A stretch of DNA of 64,000 bases from Ruegeria sp. ANG-R (GTDB lineage: Bacteria > Pseudomonadota > Alphaproteobacteria > Rhodobacterales > Rhodobacteraceae). The position numbers and the translations under genes were made by a program. Positions 1-9,211 of the stretch are shown here, in pieces. The stretch lies in assembly GCF_000813985.1 (NCBI RefSeq), contig NZ_JWLJ01000003.1, positions 270,293 to 334,292 on the forward strand, written 5' to 3'. Under the pieces are notes generated by a model that was given only the letters and a program-made list of their open reading frames with translations, searched no databases and had not been told where the DNA came from. Each line of letters begins with the position of its first letter. The first letter of the stretch is position 1.

Positions 1-82
1 GGCCCGTGCAGGGCCGCTTTGGAAGAATTTTGCGCGGATTTGTGGCAGGACCAAGGCACGGGCAAGGCGCGCTGATGATTGT

Positions 83-628
83 TTACGATCCGTGGATTAT
101 ACCCAGAATCAGATAGACAGCGAGGCTGCCCGCAAGCGTCAGACCCATCGGGAATTGTTTGCCGCGATCCCAGCTTTCCCAATGTGGTGCGATCTGGCGC
201 AGGGGTGTATGTTTTGCCAACCGATGGGCAAAGAAGGCCCCCAGCAGCGTGGCCGTCAGGATTACCATGACGAGCATCAGGTCGCCGACCCAGACAAAAG
301 CCGCGGCTGCTGCGCAGAACTTCGCGTCTCCGGCCCCCATGACACCGGCGGCATTCAACACGATGCCGATAATCAGCACGACCACCATGTGAAGCAGTTG
401 CCACAGGTAAACTGGCAGCGAGAGGGTAAACGGGCCAAGGTTGCCGGGATTCCACGGCCCCGACCATGGAGGCAAGGCGATGAGCCCGATAACGAGGTAA
501 ACGACCGCCAGCGCCAGGACAGCATGGTTCTTGATCCGCATCTCACGCATATCCGTAAAGGCAACGTAGAAACAGATCGGCAGAACGAAAGGTAAGAACC
601 ACGCCGCCGCTGACGCTGGTATGATCAT
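83..628 (-). CDS. cpaA: Prepilin peptidase, CpaA/TadV type (A24 family)
   Basis: This inner-membrane aspartic peptidase cleaves the leader of Flp prepilins before assembly by the Tad machine. The 181-aa protein is hydrophobic throughout, with about five or six predicted membrane segments. Two Asp residues fit the A24 catalytic pair: one in FTDMREMRI near residue 26 and one in the GxGD-type motif GAGDAK near residue 100. It lacks the N-terminal methyltransferase domain of larger PilD/GspO enzymes, which is normal for the CpaA/TadV subfamily. It is the last gene of the tad run, 3 bp after the TPR lipoprotein gene, so co-transcription is likely. Confidence 0.9.
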   Translation of the reverse strand: MIIPASAAAWFLPFVLPICFYVAFTDMREMRIKNHAVLALAVVYLVIGLIALPPWSGPWNPGNLGPFTLSLPVYLWQLLHMVVVLIIGIVLNAAGVMGAGDAKFCAAAAAFVWVGDLMLVMVILTATLLGAFFAHRLAKHTPLRQIAPHWESWDRGKQFPMGLTLAGSLAVYLILGIIHGS

Positions 629-631
629 GGA

Positions 632-1483
632 TCAGGCGTCCTCGAGTGCACGAAGCGACCGGACGGCCTCGTCATAGTGCTGTGGGTGGGTGGCGATCGC
701 TTCGCGATACAGATTCTTCGCAAGGTTGATATCGCCCTGCTTGACCGCCGAAATGGCCATCGTGTTCAGCAAACGGGCCCGCTCGGTCTGCGTCATTGGG
801 ACAACCGGAACGCTGTAATTGCCCTGCGCGCTTCGCGCCAGCACCAGATTGTTCTTGGCAGTAAACAATGAGTTATCCTGCTGGATCGCTTCGGTAAACA
901 GGCGTTCGGCTTCCGCATATTGTCCGCGTGTCAGTTTGGAATAGCCCCAGTTATTCATAACCCCAGCCGGACGTGTCGTCAGGCCAACTGCGGTTTCGTA
1001 ATAATGGTCAGAGCGCTTCCAGTCCTTTCGGGAATCAGCGACCAGTGCCTCGAGCCGGTACCGCTTGAAGGTCTCATAGGTTGGTGGAATATTATCCAGC
1101 GTAGCCTTCGCGCCGTCCCAGTTTCCGCCGCGAATCTGTGCATCCGCGTATTCGACGCGATCCGCGTTGTTGGCGCCCTTCATGCTCAGCACGCGTTTCC
1201 ACGCGGCGGCGGCCTCGGTGCTGCGCTTGGCGCGTGTAAGTGTAATCGCCAGACCGCGCTGAAGATCGATCCGATCGGGGTTCTTGGCGGCTGCACCACG
1301 GAAATATGTCACCGCCTCGTTGGGATCGGCCGCGTTCAGCATCACGTCGTTCAGGTTGGTCTCGTCAATGACGTTCACTTCCTGAAAAGTACGCTCGACC
1401 TTTTCCTCTTCGGTTTCTTTTGCACAGGCGGTTAAAACCACTCCGCACGCAAGCATCGTCGGAATCAAGAAGGGTTGGCGCAT
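632..1483 (-). CDS. tadD: TPR lipoprotein, TadD-like Tad assembly protein
   Basis: Tad loci encode TPR lipoproteins (TadD) thought to help localise or assemble the secretin. I start the gene at the ATG at 1483, not at the longer in-frame start at 1564, because AAAGGA lies 8 bases upstream and the protein then begins with a lipoprotein signal ending in the lipobox LTAC. The 283-aa product is mostly helical repeats of TPR character, such as NNWGYSKLTRGQYAEAERLF in the last third. It lies between a second TPR lipoprotein gene and cpaA. The TPR and lipoprotein calls are firm. Which of the two TPR proteins is the true TadD equivalent is inferred. Confidence 0.8.
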   Translation of the reverse strand: MRQPFLIPTMLACGVVLTACAKETEEEKVERTFQEVNVIDETNLNDVMLNAADPNEAVTYFRGAAAKNPDRIDLQRGLAITLTRAKRSTEAAAAWKRVLSMKGANNADRVEYADAQIRGGNWDGAKATLDNIPPTYETFKRYRLEALVADSRKDWKRSDHYYETAVGLTTRPAGVMNNWGYSKLTRGQYAEAERLFTEAIQQDNSLFTAKNNLVLARSAQGNYSVPVVPMTQTERARLLNTMAISAVKQGDINLAKNLYREAIATHPQHYDEAVRSLRALEDA

Positions 1484-1511
1484 TTTTGCGTCCTTTACTG
1501 CTCTGCCTCTA

Positions 1512-2066
1512 TCACCGGGTTTTGCGCAGAACGAATTCTCCGTCGCCGCGCTGCTCCAGCTCAAATTCTTGTTCTTGAGGGGTATTATTAACAGGATTTT
1601 CCATTTTTGCGAGTGCTAACCGCAGATTGTCGCGGATTGCGTCACTTTCGCCATTGTCCAGCGCATAGGCCCTGCGAAACACTTGCGCGGCCTCGGCATA
1701 TTCGCCCGTTTCAACAAGGAACACGCCCAGATTGTTCCATGCTACGGGCCATTCTGGGTCATCCTCGACAGCACGACGGAGCAGGGGTTCGGCTTGATTG
1801 ATACGGCGCAAACCCAAATTGACAGTGCCGAGAGATGTGAGGATTTCCGGCGTCATACCTTGTTGCAGAGCGGCTCTGGTGAAAGATTCAAGCGCAAGCT
1901 CGTATTCACCCGCTGCCATAAGACGATTGCCGACGGCCACTTCATCCACCGCTGGACCATCGGGGTCGATGCCGGGCGCAAACGGATCGTCAGTCACGCT
2001 TGTCTCAGTGCAAGAGGCCACCATGGCGATAACCATGGTGGCCTGTGTTGTGTGGCGGAGCCTCAA
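1512..2066 (-). CDS. Second TPR lipoprotein of the tad locus
   Basis: The protein is about 184 aa with TPR units such as NNLGVFLVETGEYAEAAQVF, and probably acts with the neighbouring TadD-like protein in Tad pilus assembly at the outer membrane. The start is uncertain. The longest frame begins with TTG at 2153 inside tadC, the only ATG near the N terminus (2036) leaves just eight residues before the lipobox Cys, and a TTG at 2066 gives a 19-residue lipoprotein signal with a basic start (RLRH) ending MVAS-C. I prefer 2066, although its ribosome-binding site is weak and it falls 40 bp after the tadC stop. Function beyond the TPR fold is inferred from context. Confidence 0.7.
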   Translation of the reverse strand: MRLRHTTQATMVIAMVASCTETSVTDDPFAPGIDPDGPAVDEVAVGNRLMAAGEYELALESFTRAALQQGMTPEILTSLGTVNLGLRRINQAEPLLRRAVEDDPEWPVAWNNLGVFLVETGEYAEAAQVFRRAYALDNGESDAIRDNLRLALAKMENPVNNTPQEQEFELEQRGDGEFVLRKTR

Positions 2067-2106
2067 ACCGACGCGTCCGACGGCATTCCCTATCTTGCAG
2101 AGAATT

Positions 2107-3084
2107 CTACCGGTTTCCAAAGTCCATGATACCTTTCGCCGAGGGGCCAACAAGAATGACCAACAGTGGGGGGACGGTCAGCATCATTGTCGCAAGCGTC
2201 ATTTTCGTTGGCAACTTGTTTGCTGCCTCTTCCGCGCGCATAACGCGTTTGTCTCGCATTTCTTCGGCGTATACTCGCAACGCTTCGGCGATCGATGTGC
2301 CAAAAGTCGCCGATTGGATCATAACTGTGACGAATGCACTGACGTCCTGGACACCACAGCGTGTTGCGAAATCACGCAATACGGTGTCCTTTTCTTTACC
2401 TGCCTTCATTTCATAAGCGACCACCTCGAACTCGAGAGCGAGATCGGGGTAGGATGCCTTCATCTCCGACGCCACGCGAACAATGGCCTGATCCAGCGAT
2501 TGTCCGGCCTCAACGCATACCAGCATCAGGTCGAGCGTATCGGGGAAACCATTTACGATCGCTTCCTTGCGCTCCTCCACGCGACGTGTGATCCAGTATT
2601 TGGGTACGAAGTATCCGGCAATCCCAGGTCCCAATACGCGAATGAGGAGTTGAGTAGAATCGAACTCCTGATCACCCGCGAATACGGTAACCAGAGACAC
2701 TCCGATTAAAATTCCGATAATTCCCAGCGCAAACTGCGCAAAGTGATAGAATCGAACGGCATCTTTTGACTGATAGCCCGCTTGACGCAGTTTGAGCTGG
2801 ACCGCCGAATATTCTTCCTCATTCTGGGGCTCGAGAAAATTTGCGAACTTCTCAAGCTGCTCGTTTCGGCTCGCATTTCTGAGGCGTTCTTTCTTTTCCT
2901 TCTTACCGTTCTTCGGTGCTGTATTCGACCGCTGCAGCTTTTTTAGGGGGTCTTCCGGCTGGTTCAGCATCAATGGCACAGTAACCAGGATCATGAACAA
3001 TCCCAGCACGCCGACAACGATCAAAGGGCCGAATTCGCCAAGATTTTCTTTCAGCAGGTCGTTGATCTGGTTTAGGAATTCCAT
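2107..3084 (-). CDS. tadC: Tad inner-membrane platform protein TadC (T2SS F family)
   Basis: TadC is one of two GspF-like polytopic proteins that form the inner-membrane platform on which the TadA ATPase acts. The 325-aa product has an N-terminal membrane segment (about residues 18-40), a charged cytoplasmic stretch rich in Lys, a pair of hydrophobic segments near 115-160, and the T2SSF core (DTLDLMLVCVEAGQSLDQAI) followed by a C-terminal hydrophobic segment. It sits 10 bp after tadB, as expected for this pair. The length matches the family. Confidence 0.9.
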   Translation of the reverse strand: MEFLNQINDLLKENLGEFGPLIVVGVLGLFMILVTVPLMLNQPEDPLKKLQRSNTAPKNGKKEKKERLRNASRNEQLEKFANFLEPQNEEEYSAVQLKLRQAGYQSKDAVRFYHFAQFALGIIGILIGVSLVTVFAGDQEFDSTQLLIRVLGPGIAGYFVPKYWITRRVEERKEAIVNGFPDTLDLMLVCVEAGQSLDQAIVRVASEMKASYPDLALEFEVVAYEMKAGKEKDTVLRDFATRCGVQDVSAFVTVMIQSATFGTSIAEALRVYAEEMRDKRVMRAEEAANKLPTKMTLATMMLTVPPLLVILVGPSAKGIMDFGNR

Positions 3085-3094
3085 TGTCGAGCCT

Positions 3095-4063
3095 CTAAAC
3101 CTTGATGTCGGTCAGGATACGCATGACGATTAGATTCAACGTCAACATTATGCCGACGAAGAAACATGCGGGAATGAAGAACGGGTGATCGATGACCGAG
3201 TCATAGTAGTCCGGACTTTTGATCAGGATAAAAACAAGACAAGCAACAGGGAACCCGGACAAGAACTTGCCCGACCACTTTGCCTCGGCGGTGATGGCAT
3301 TCACCCGGCGAAACAATCGGAACCGGGCACGGATAACCTTAGCCAATCCAGCCAGAATATCGGCAAGGTTGCCCCCCGATTGCTGTTGGATCGAGACCGC
3401 GACCGCAAGAAATCGCAGGTCCTGCATGTCCAACCGTTCCGCCATATCCTTGAGGGCTTCACCCACATCCCGACCGTATGCAGACTCGTCCGAGATTATG
3501 CCGAACTCAGTTGCAAGTGGGTCCTCGACCTCGTTTGCAACGATCTGGATCGATGAAACGAAGGGGTTGCCGACGCGCAATGATCGGACCATGAGTTCCA
3601 CCGCATCAGGTAGCTGCTCCTCGATCAACGCCATGCGTTTCTTGGCTTTGTTGCTGACCCATGTATACACCGCACCTATGCCAATGGCGCCTGAGATTGC
3701 GATCCGAAGGCTCATATCGGTTGCGGTTGCGACGCTGAGAGCTGCGAATGCCAATGCTGAAACCAGAGCCATAATCATGATCAATTGCCTGGGAGAAAAG
3801 GCAATCGCGGCTTTCTGCGCTTTGTCGGCCAGAAGTGAGTAGAGCGGTATGCTCTGCGACTTCATGTGCTGCTGCATCTCCTTGCGCAGCTGTTCGAGCA
3901 CCTGCTCGCGTCCGACACCCTTGTCGATCATGTCCAGCCTGCGATTCACGCGGCTGTTCAAGCTAATGGATTTTCCGAACGCGACGAGATAGATACCCTC
4001 GACCAGGGCAAATACCCCGACGAATATCACGATATAGATGAGCGCCTCGACAGGCAGTTGCAT
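3095..4063 (-). CDS. tadB: Tad inner-membrane platform protein TadB (T2SS F family)
   Basis: TadB is the partner of TadC in the inner-membrane platform of the Flp pilus machine. The 322-aa product starts with a membrane segment (VEALIYIVIFVGVFALVEGI), has a central hydrophobic pair near residues 95-130, a T2SSF domain (LPDAVELMVRSLRVGNPF, then QQQSGGNLADILAGLAKVIR), and two C-terminal hydrophobic segments. The QQQSGGNLADIL stretch is characteristic of TadB. It is 12 bp downstream of tadA, and gene order A-B-C is the standard tad order. Confidence 0.92.
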   Translation of the reverse strand: MQLPVEALIYIVIFVGVFALVEGIYLVAFGKSISLNSRVNRRLDMIDKGVGREQVLEQLRKEMQQHMKSQSIPLYSLLADKAQKAAIAFSPRQLIMIMALVSALAFAALSVATATDMSLRIAISGAIGIGAVYTWVSNKAKKRMALIEEQLPDAVELMVRSLRVGNPFVSSIQIVANEVEDPLATEFGIISDESAYGRDVGEALKDMAERLDMQDLRFLAVAVSIQQQSGGNLADILAGLAKVIRARFRLFRRVNAITAEAKWSGKFLSGFPVACLVFILIKSPDYYDSVIDHPFFIPACFFVGIMLTLNLIVMRILTDIKV

Positions 4064-4075
4064 AACTCTTTTCTC

Positions 4076-5515
4076 CTACATCGTGGTCGGATCGTAGATC
4101 GAGGCAGGTAGGTCGAAGCCCCACAGACGGAAGCGTTCGGAATAGTGGCTGCGCACGCCCGTCGCAGTGAAATGACCGATGATCTTGTTATCCGGTGTCA
4201 GTCCAACGCGTTGAAATTTAAACAGTTCCTGCATCGAGATCACGTCACCTTCCATGCCGGTGATTTCGGTGATCGATGTCATGCGGCGCGAACCATCCTG
4301 TAGACGGCTGGCCTGGACGATCAGGTTCACAGCCGATGAGATCTGGCTTCGAACGGCTTTGATCGGCATCTCGATCCCGGCCATCGCGATCATGTTTTCC
4401 AGACGCGAAATACCGTCACGGGCCGAGTTGGCGTGGATCGTGGTCATCGAACCGTCGTGGCCGGTATTCATGGCCTGCAGCATGTCGATCACCTCGGCGC
4501 CACGCGTCTCGCCCACGATGATGCGATCGGGTCGCATACGCAGAGCGTTTTTCAAACAGTCGCGCGGGCTTACCTCGCCTTTGCCTTCCACGTTGGGCGG
4601 GCGGCTTTCCATGCGACCGACATGTGTCTGCTGAAGCTGAAGTTCCGCCGTATCCTCAATGGTCAGAATGCGTTCGGCATCGTCAATGAAGCTGGAGAGG
4701 GCGTTCAGTGTTGTCGTTTTACCAGAGCCCGTACCGCCTGAGACGATGATGTTCAGACGCGTCGAAACAGCAGCCTGCAAATAGGCTGCCATCTCTTCGG
4801 TGAAGGCGCCGAAGTTGACCAGATCGTCAATGCCCAGCTTGTCCTTTTTAAACTTACGAATGGAGACCAGTGAGCCATCCACCGCAATTGGGGGCACCAT
4901 GGCATTGAAACGAGAGCCATCAGCCAAACGGGCGTCAACATACGGGTTGGATTCATCAACACGGCGGCCCACGGCGGACACGATCTTGTCGATGATCCGC
5001 ATCAGGTGCTTTTCATCCTTGAACGTGATGTCGCTGATTTCCAGCTTACCGTGCCGTTCGACGAATATCTGCTGTGGTCCGTTTACCAGAATATCGTTGA
5101 CCGTATCGTCCTGTAGCAGGGCTTCCAGCGGTCCAAGACCTGTCACCTCGTCATAAAGCTCTTTGTTGAGCTGGATACGGTCTTCGCGGTTCAGAACAAT
5201 ATTGCGCGTTTCCAGAACTTCACTGGCAATCGCGCTGATTTCCGTTCGCAGTTCGGATTCCTCAGCCTTTTCAAGGGCGGAGAGGTTCAGGTTTTCGAGG
5301 AGTTCGCGGTGCAGCTCGAGCTTGATTTCCCCCAGCCGTTCTTTGCGCTTGCGTTCCTTGTCGTTTCCAACAACTTCCGCGGCCTTTTTCTTCACGGGCT
5401 TGCGTGCGACAGCCGTTGTGCTGGGCGCAGCCGCAGTCGCAGTCGGGGCTTCTGCTTTAGGCGCTTGAGTTTCAACCGGCTGCGCCGAAGGCTGTTTCTT
5501 ATATCTTGAGAACAC
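4076..5515 (-). CDS. tadA: Tad pilus secretion ATPase TadA/CpaF
   Basis: This cytoplasmic hexameric ATPase of the VirB11/GspE superfamily powers Flp pilus assembly. The 479-aa protein carries an Ala/Pro/Lys-rich leader (about 10-65), an N-terminal domain, Walker [10 protein letters not shown] near 260-268, the acidic Asp/His boxes that follow ([11 protein letters not shown]), and a Walker B region RIIVGETRG near 331-339. [16 protein letters not shown] near 361 is the conserved CpaF histidine box. The gene is followed at 12 bp by tadB and preceded at 17 bp by tadZ. Length and motif order fit CpaF. Confidence 0.96.
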   Translation of the reverse strand: MFSRYKKQPSAQPVETQAPKAEAPTATAAAPSTTAVARKPVKKKAAEVVGNDKERKRKERLGEIKLELHRELLENLNLSALEKAEESELRTEISAIASEVLETRNIVLNREDRIQLNKELYDEVTGLGPLEALLQDDTVNDILVNGPQQIFVERHGKLEISDITFKDEKHLMRIIDKIVSAVGRRVDESNPYVDARLADGSRFNAMVPPIAVDGSLVSIRKFKKDKLGIDDLVNFGAFTEEMAAYLQAAVSTRLNIIVSGGTGSGKTTTLNALSSFIDDAERILTIEDTAELQLQQTHVGRMESRPPNVEGKGEVSPRDCLKNALRMRPDRIIVGETRGAEVIDMLQAMNTGHDGSMTTIHANSARDGISRLENMIAMAGIEMPIKAVRSQISSAVNLIVQASRLQDGSRRMTSITEITGMEGDVISMQELFKFQRVGLTPDNKIIGHFTATGVRSHYSERFRLWGFDLPASIYDPTTM

Positions 5516-5532
5516 GCTGGCTCCCCTTCGTG

Positions 5533-6765
5533 TTAAGCGGCTTCAGCATCGCTGCTGCCCAGGCTGTGAAGCGATTGAGCCAATTTGGCAATTTCCCGGC
5601 GCAGCGGGTTCTTGGCCGCCGAATTGGCGAGCGGTAAACCGTGATCACCGCTTTGCATGACCGGTTTGCCACCGTCGGGCAGAAGCAGATCGATCGAAAT
5701 CCCGAGGCTTTCGCCCATGCGCTTAACCCGGCTCTTGCCGTTGAGATCGGTGAATTTCGGAGCCCTGTTCATGGCAAACCGCAACTTGTTGAAGGGCAAT
5801 TCCTCGGCCTGCAACGCGCGCTTGAGACGCAGAGCGTTCTGGGCTGATCGCATATCCAGTTCGATCAGTGCAAAATACACATGCGCAGCCTGCAAAACCG
5901 TCTCGGACCAGTGAACAAGTGTTTTTGGCATGTCGATAACGACATAATCAAAGTTCGCGCGCGCAGTGTCGATCACGCGCTGGATGTCTTCCGGGGTGAT
6001 GATGTCCAGCGGCACCATGTCGGATGGCGCTGTCAGAACCTGCAGTTTCTCTTCAAACGTCTGCAGTGCCTGCCCGAAGGATTCTTCGTCCATGGAATCC
6101 GTGTCCGAGAGCATCTCAAAGACAGCTTCATGGCGCGGTAAATCCAGATAGGTCGAGACGGTGCCATATTGCAGGTCCAGATCGATCAAGCACACTTTGG
6201 GTGTTTCTTTGGCGGATACGGTTGCAAGCTCCCAGGCCAGATTGACGGCCATGGTGGTCGAGCCAACGCCGCCTGCCAGGCCCTGAACAACAAAAAGCGC
6301 CCCTTCTTTCGACGCGCCGTTGATCGAGGACGGTGCCGCCTGAGGCGCCATAACCGGATCGGGTTGATTCATCCGGTCGATAGCTTCCTGTAATTCACCT
6401 TCGGGCAGCGGGTAGGGAACAAACTCATCCGCGCCTTTGCGCAGCAGCTGATGCAGCGCGGCCGGAGTTACGTCTTCTGCGATCAGAACGACCTTGATAC
6501 CTTTTTCTTTAGCCTGAGTGATGATTTCACCCATCAGCGTCAGATTGTCTTCATCATCGCCATCCAATGCCAAAGCTACGAATTGCAGCGACCCGGCTTC
6601 CGGCTGGGTGAAGAAAGCCAACGCTTCGGCAAAGCCAAGATCGCCCCAGCGCTCACCCAGCGCTACCTCCATATCCTCGATCAACAGATCGAAGTTCTGG
6701 ACGTCCCGGCTGATGGTGCAAGCCAGAATGCTGTTGTTTTCGTCCTGCGGTGTCGCGCTCGTCAT
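5533..6765 (-). CDS. tadZ: Tad pilus localisation ATPase TadZ/CpaE
   Basis: TadZ/CpaE proteins combine a receiver-like N-terminal domain with a ParA/MinD-type ATPase domain and place the Tad machine at its cellular site. In this 410-aa protein the N-terminal 130 residues look receiver-like (KVVLIAEDVTP). The ATPase domain begins near residue 160 with a Walker A-like loop, GGVGSTTMAVN, in which the usual GKT Lys/Thr positions are altered as in many CpaE proteins, and DLDLQYG follows. I chose the ATG at 6765 over 6801 because GAGG precedes it by 9 bases. A 200-bp gap upstream separates it from the OmpA-like gene and may hold a promoter. Confidence 0.9.
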   Translation of the reverse strand: MTSATPQDENNSILACTISRDVQNFDLLIEDMEVALGERWGDLGFAEALAFFTQPEAGSLQFVALALDGDDEDNLTLMGEIITQAKEKGIKVVLIAEDVTPAALHQLLRKGADEFVPYPLPEGELQEAIDRMNQPDPVMAPQAAPSSINGASKEGALFVVQGLAGGVGSTTMAVNLAWELATVSAKETPKVCLIDLDLQYGTVSTYLDLPRHEAVFEMLSDTDSMDEESFGQALQTFEEKLQVLTAPSDMVPLDIITPEDIQRVIDTARANFDYVVIDMPKTLVHWSETVLQAAHVYFALIELDMRSAQNALRLKRALQAEELPFNKLRFAMNRAPKFTDLNGKSRVKRMGESLGISIDLLLPDGGKPVMQSGDHGLPLANSAAKNPLRREIAKLAQSLHSLGSSDAEAA

Positions 6766-6966
6766 TAACACAATCCTCATCGAGAGGGCTGAGCAAACCA
6801 TTTGAACGCTTGAAGGGTCAGTTCTGGAATGCTGTCGCCCGATGCGGTCAATTTTGGCCGCAGGTCACCCAATTGTTCACAAGATCGCTTGGAAGTTGGG
6901 CGAGAATTGGGCGCAAAAGAACCAATTGTAGGGAAATGGGCGACAATGCCGCCCAACCCCTTATTA

Positions 6967-7590
6967 TTATTCGCCGCCGCTAGCGTCCTCTTGCCTCTGG
7001 ACATAGCTTCGTGGAATCGCACTTGAGATATACTCGCGATAAATCACTTCAGCGTACTTACCATCCAAGACGTTTGGATGACGGTCAACAAATCCCGATA
7101 CCTCTGTAACCGTGCGTCGGTTGCGCCGATCACGATCCGGAGTGTCGATTAGCGGTCTGGATTTGCCGAAGGACACAACAGATTCTAACCGTGAACGCGA
7201 TATGCCTTGTCGCGTCAGGAAGGCAACGGCGGCGTTTGCACGGCGCTGTCCCAATCGCTTATTATAAGCGTCAGATCCGACTTCGTCAGTATGGCCGTAA
7301 ACACGGAAGCGTGCCTCAGGGAACCGTTTGATCCAGGCAGCCTGCTGCAGCAGAATACGTTGTGCCGATGCGTCCAGTTGGGCGCTATCAAATGCAAAGT
7401 TAATCTGCGTCGGCACCTCGGCAGCGAAACGCCGCGCGAGAATTTGGCCATACGTCAACTCTCCATTCATCACCTGAATGTTGTTCAAGGTTGCGTTGCC
7501 GAATGTGCCCTGATCGATTTCGTATCCGGCTTCACGCGTGCAGCCGGCGACAGTAACCGAAAGACCCAGTGCGATGATCCACTTCTCCAT
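6967..7590 (-). CDS. OmpA-family lipoprotein of the tad locus
   Basis: The C-terminal half is an OmpA/MotB peptidoglycan-binding domain: FAFDSAQLDASA, then YGHTDEVGSDAYNKRLGQRR, which carries the Asp and Arg that contact diaminopimelate. The N terminus is a lipoprotein signal ending VAGC. I use the ATG at 7590, which has GAGAGG 9 bases upstream, giving 207 aa. It probably anchors the RcpA secretin to the cell wall and outer membrane. Its position right after the secretin gene (17 bp) is common in alphaproteobacterial tad loci. The domain call is firm; the pilus role is inferred from the neighbours. Confidence 0.88.
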   Translation of the reverse strand: MEKWIIALGLSVTVAGCTREAGYEIDQGTFGNATLNNIQVMNGELTYGQILARRFAAEVPTQINFAFDSAQLDASAQRILLQQAAWIKRFPEARFRVYGHTDEVGSDAYNKRLGQRRANAAVAFLTRQGISRSRLESVVSFGKSRPLIDTPDRDRRNRRTVTEVSGFVDRHPNVLDGKYAEVIYREYISSAIPRSYVQRQEDASGGE

Positions 7591-7607
7591 TGGTTCTATC
7601 CTCTCTA

Positions 7608-9014
7608 TCAATCCAGGACATAGCCGTAAGATGTGCCAAAATCCTGCTTGGCAACTTCCGAGGCCGCTCCATTGCCTGCGCGTTCGGTTCGCGAGACCTT
7701 ACCGTTCACGAACAGGTCGAATTCACTGGGGGGCTTTACTCGGTCGGTTGGCAAGGCGAGCGCTTCGCCACGTGTGGGCGATACCAGATGCGCGGTGATA
7801 ATGATGATCAATTCGCTCTGCTCACGCTGGTATTGCGCACTTCTGAACAGGGCTCCCAGTACAGGTACATCGCCGAGCCAAGGAACCTGGCTATTCAGAT
7901 CCGTGAAGTCATCCTGAATCAAACCGGCAATTGCAAAGCTCTCACCATCGCGGAGCTCGATGGTTGTGCGGGTTTGGCGGGTGATGAAGCTAGGAACATT
8001 GTCACCGTTGATTGTGAAGTTTGCACTTTGGTCGATGCTCGAAACTGATGCACCCAATTCCAGATTGATCAGGTTGCCATCGACAACACGAGGAACAAAC
8101 AAGAGTTGTACACCAAATTGGCGGTACTCAATGGCAACAACCCCGTCGCCCTGTGGCACAGGGATTGGCACTTCGCCGCCAGCCAGAAACTCGGCTTCTT
8201 GGCCTGACAAGGCTGAAAGATTGGGTTCAGCCAGGCTGCGGACGAGGCCTTTAGTTTCAAGAGCTTCCAGCAGCAGGCGAACTTGCGTCGAACCCGCGCC
8301 AAACCCAAACAGGATAGCGCCTGTATTCGTTTGAACAAACGGGATATTGTTCCCAATGGCGTTGTTCAGAGCGCCCTGGTTGTTTAAGGTATTGAAACCG
8401 GCGGTCGTATCGCCACCGCCAAAACCCAACGATGCCGACAAGTTCTTGGCAACAGAGCGGTTCATTTCAGCGAAACGAACTTTAAGCATTACTTGCTGTA
8501 CGCCACCGACGTTCATCAGGTTCGACACACGTTCAGGTGCATACCGTTCCGCCAATTCGAGCGCGCGCGCGAGTTTGGCGCTGCTGGAAACGGTGCCAGA
8601 CAAGACGATACCATCGTTGGCAGTTCGCACCTCGATTCGTTCGTTAGGAAGAATCTGGCGCAGCCGTTCCTTGAATTCCGTAACATCCGGAGAGACACGT
8701 ACGCGCACATTGGTAATCAAGTTACCTGCGCCGTCGAACATCGTCAGAGTAGTCGTCCCCGGGGCACGACCAAGCACGTAGATGGTGCGGTCCGACAATG
8801 TCGAGATATCCGCAATGCCAGCATTGGCGATACTGATGTCGGCGAACGGCTGCTCGCTTTCCACCACAATTGCGCGGTTTACAGGAACATCCAGCGATTC
8901 TGATGTTCCCTTTTTTACCACGCGAAGATTTTCAGCCCAAGCGGCATCGCCGATTGGGCTCATAACAAGCGTCAACCCCAATAGGGTTGCGCTGATCCAG
9001 GAATGTATTGTCAT
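7608..9014 (-). CDS. rcpA: Outer-membrane secretin of the Tad system, RcpA/CpaC
   Basis: This forms the outer-membrane channel through which the Flp pilus exits. The ATG at 9014 has AGAGG 8 bases upstream and gives a 468-aa precursor with a cleavable signal ending in AWAEN. The N-terminal pilus-assembly domain (about 30-110) is followed by a BON-like segment, and the C-terminal half is the GspD-type secretin domain, with VPIPVPQGDG and VPWLGDVPVLGALFRS near the end, typical of CpaC. Its promoter or readthrough signal must lie in the 197-bp gap upstream, which also contains a strong terminator for rcpC. Confidence 0.95.
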   Translation of the reverse strand: MTIHSWISATLLGLTLVMSPIGDAAWAENLRVVKKGTSESLDVPVNRAIVVESEQPFADISIANAGIADISTLSDRTIYVLGRAPGTTTLTMFDGAGNLITNVRVRVSPDVTEFKERLRQILPNERIEVRTANDGIVLSGTVSSSAKLARALELAERYAPERVSNLMNVGGVQQVMLKVRFAEMNRSVAKNLSASLGFGGGDTTAGFNTLNNQGALNNAIGNNIPFVQTNTGAILFGFGAGSTQVRLLLEALETKGLVRSLAEPNLSALSGQEAEFLAGGEVPIPVPQGDGVVAIEYRQFGVQLLFVPRVVDGNLINLELGASVSSIDQSANFTINGDNVPSFITRQTRTTIELRDGESFAIAGLIQDDFTDLNSQVPWLGDVPVLGALFRSAQYQREQSELIIIITAHLVSPTRGEALALPTDRVKPPSEFDLFVNGKVSRTERAGNGAASEVAKQDFGTSYGYVLD

Positions 9015-9151
9015 GTGACCTGCCTCTCCGATCACCACTCGATTTTTTTTTGGGTCTTATGCCCTATGCTTTGGAACCCTGCTCCAAAACCAGATTTATT
9101 GCAATAATCAATGGTTTCTGGAATTTTCCTTATGTGGATTATTCGCAACAA

Positions 9152-9184
9152 CACAAAAAGAAAGACCGCGCGGACTGCGCGGCC
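9152..9184 (-). terminator. Intrinsic terminator between rcpC and rcpA
   Basis: Read on the minus strand, an 8-bp stem (GGCCGCGC with GCGCGGTC, one G-U pair) closes a 5-base loop at 9164-9184 and is followed by TTTCTTTTTG. It lies 28 bp after the rcpC stop, inside the tad run, so it should end or reduce transcription into rcpA. Confidence 0.75.
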
Positions 9185-9211
9185 TTTCCATTATAAAGGT
9201 ATGAATTGTCG

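Noticed and set aside
1..15. GGCCC-GTGCA-GGGCC hairpin at the left edge as a tad terminator
   Set aside because: The stem has only 5 bp and no T-run is visible, and the sequence beyond the window is needed to judge it.
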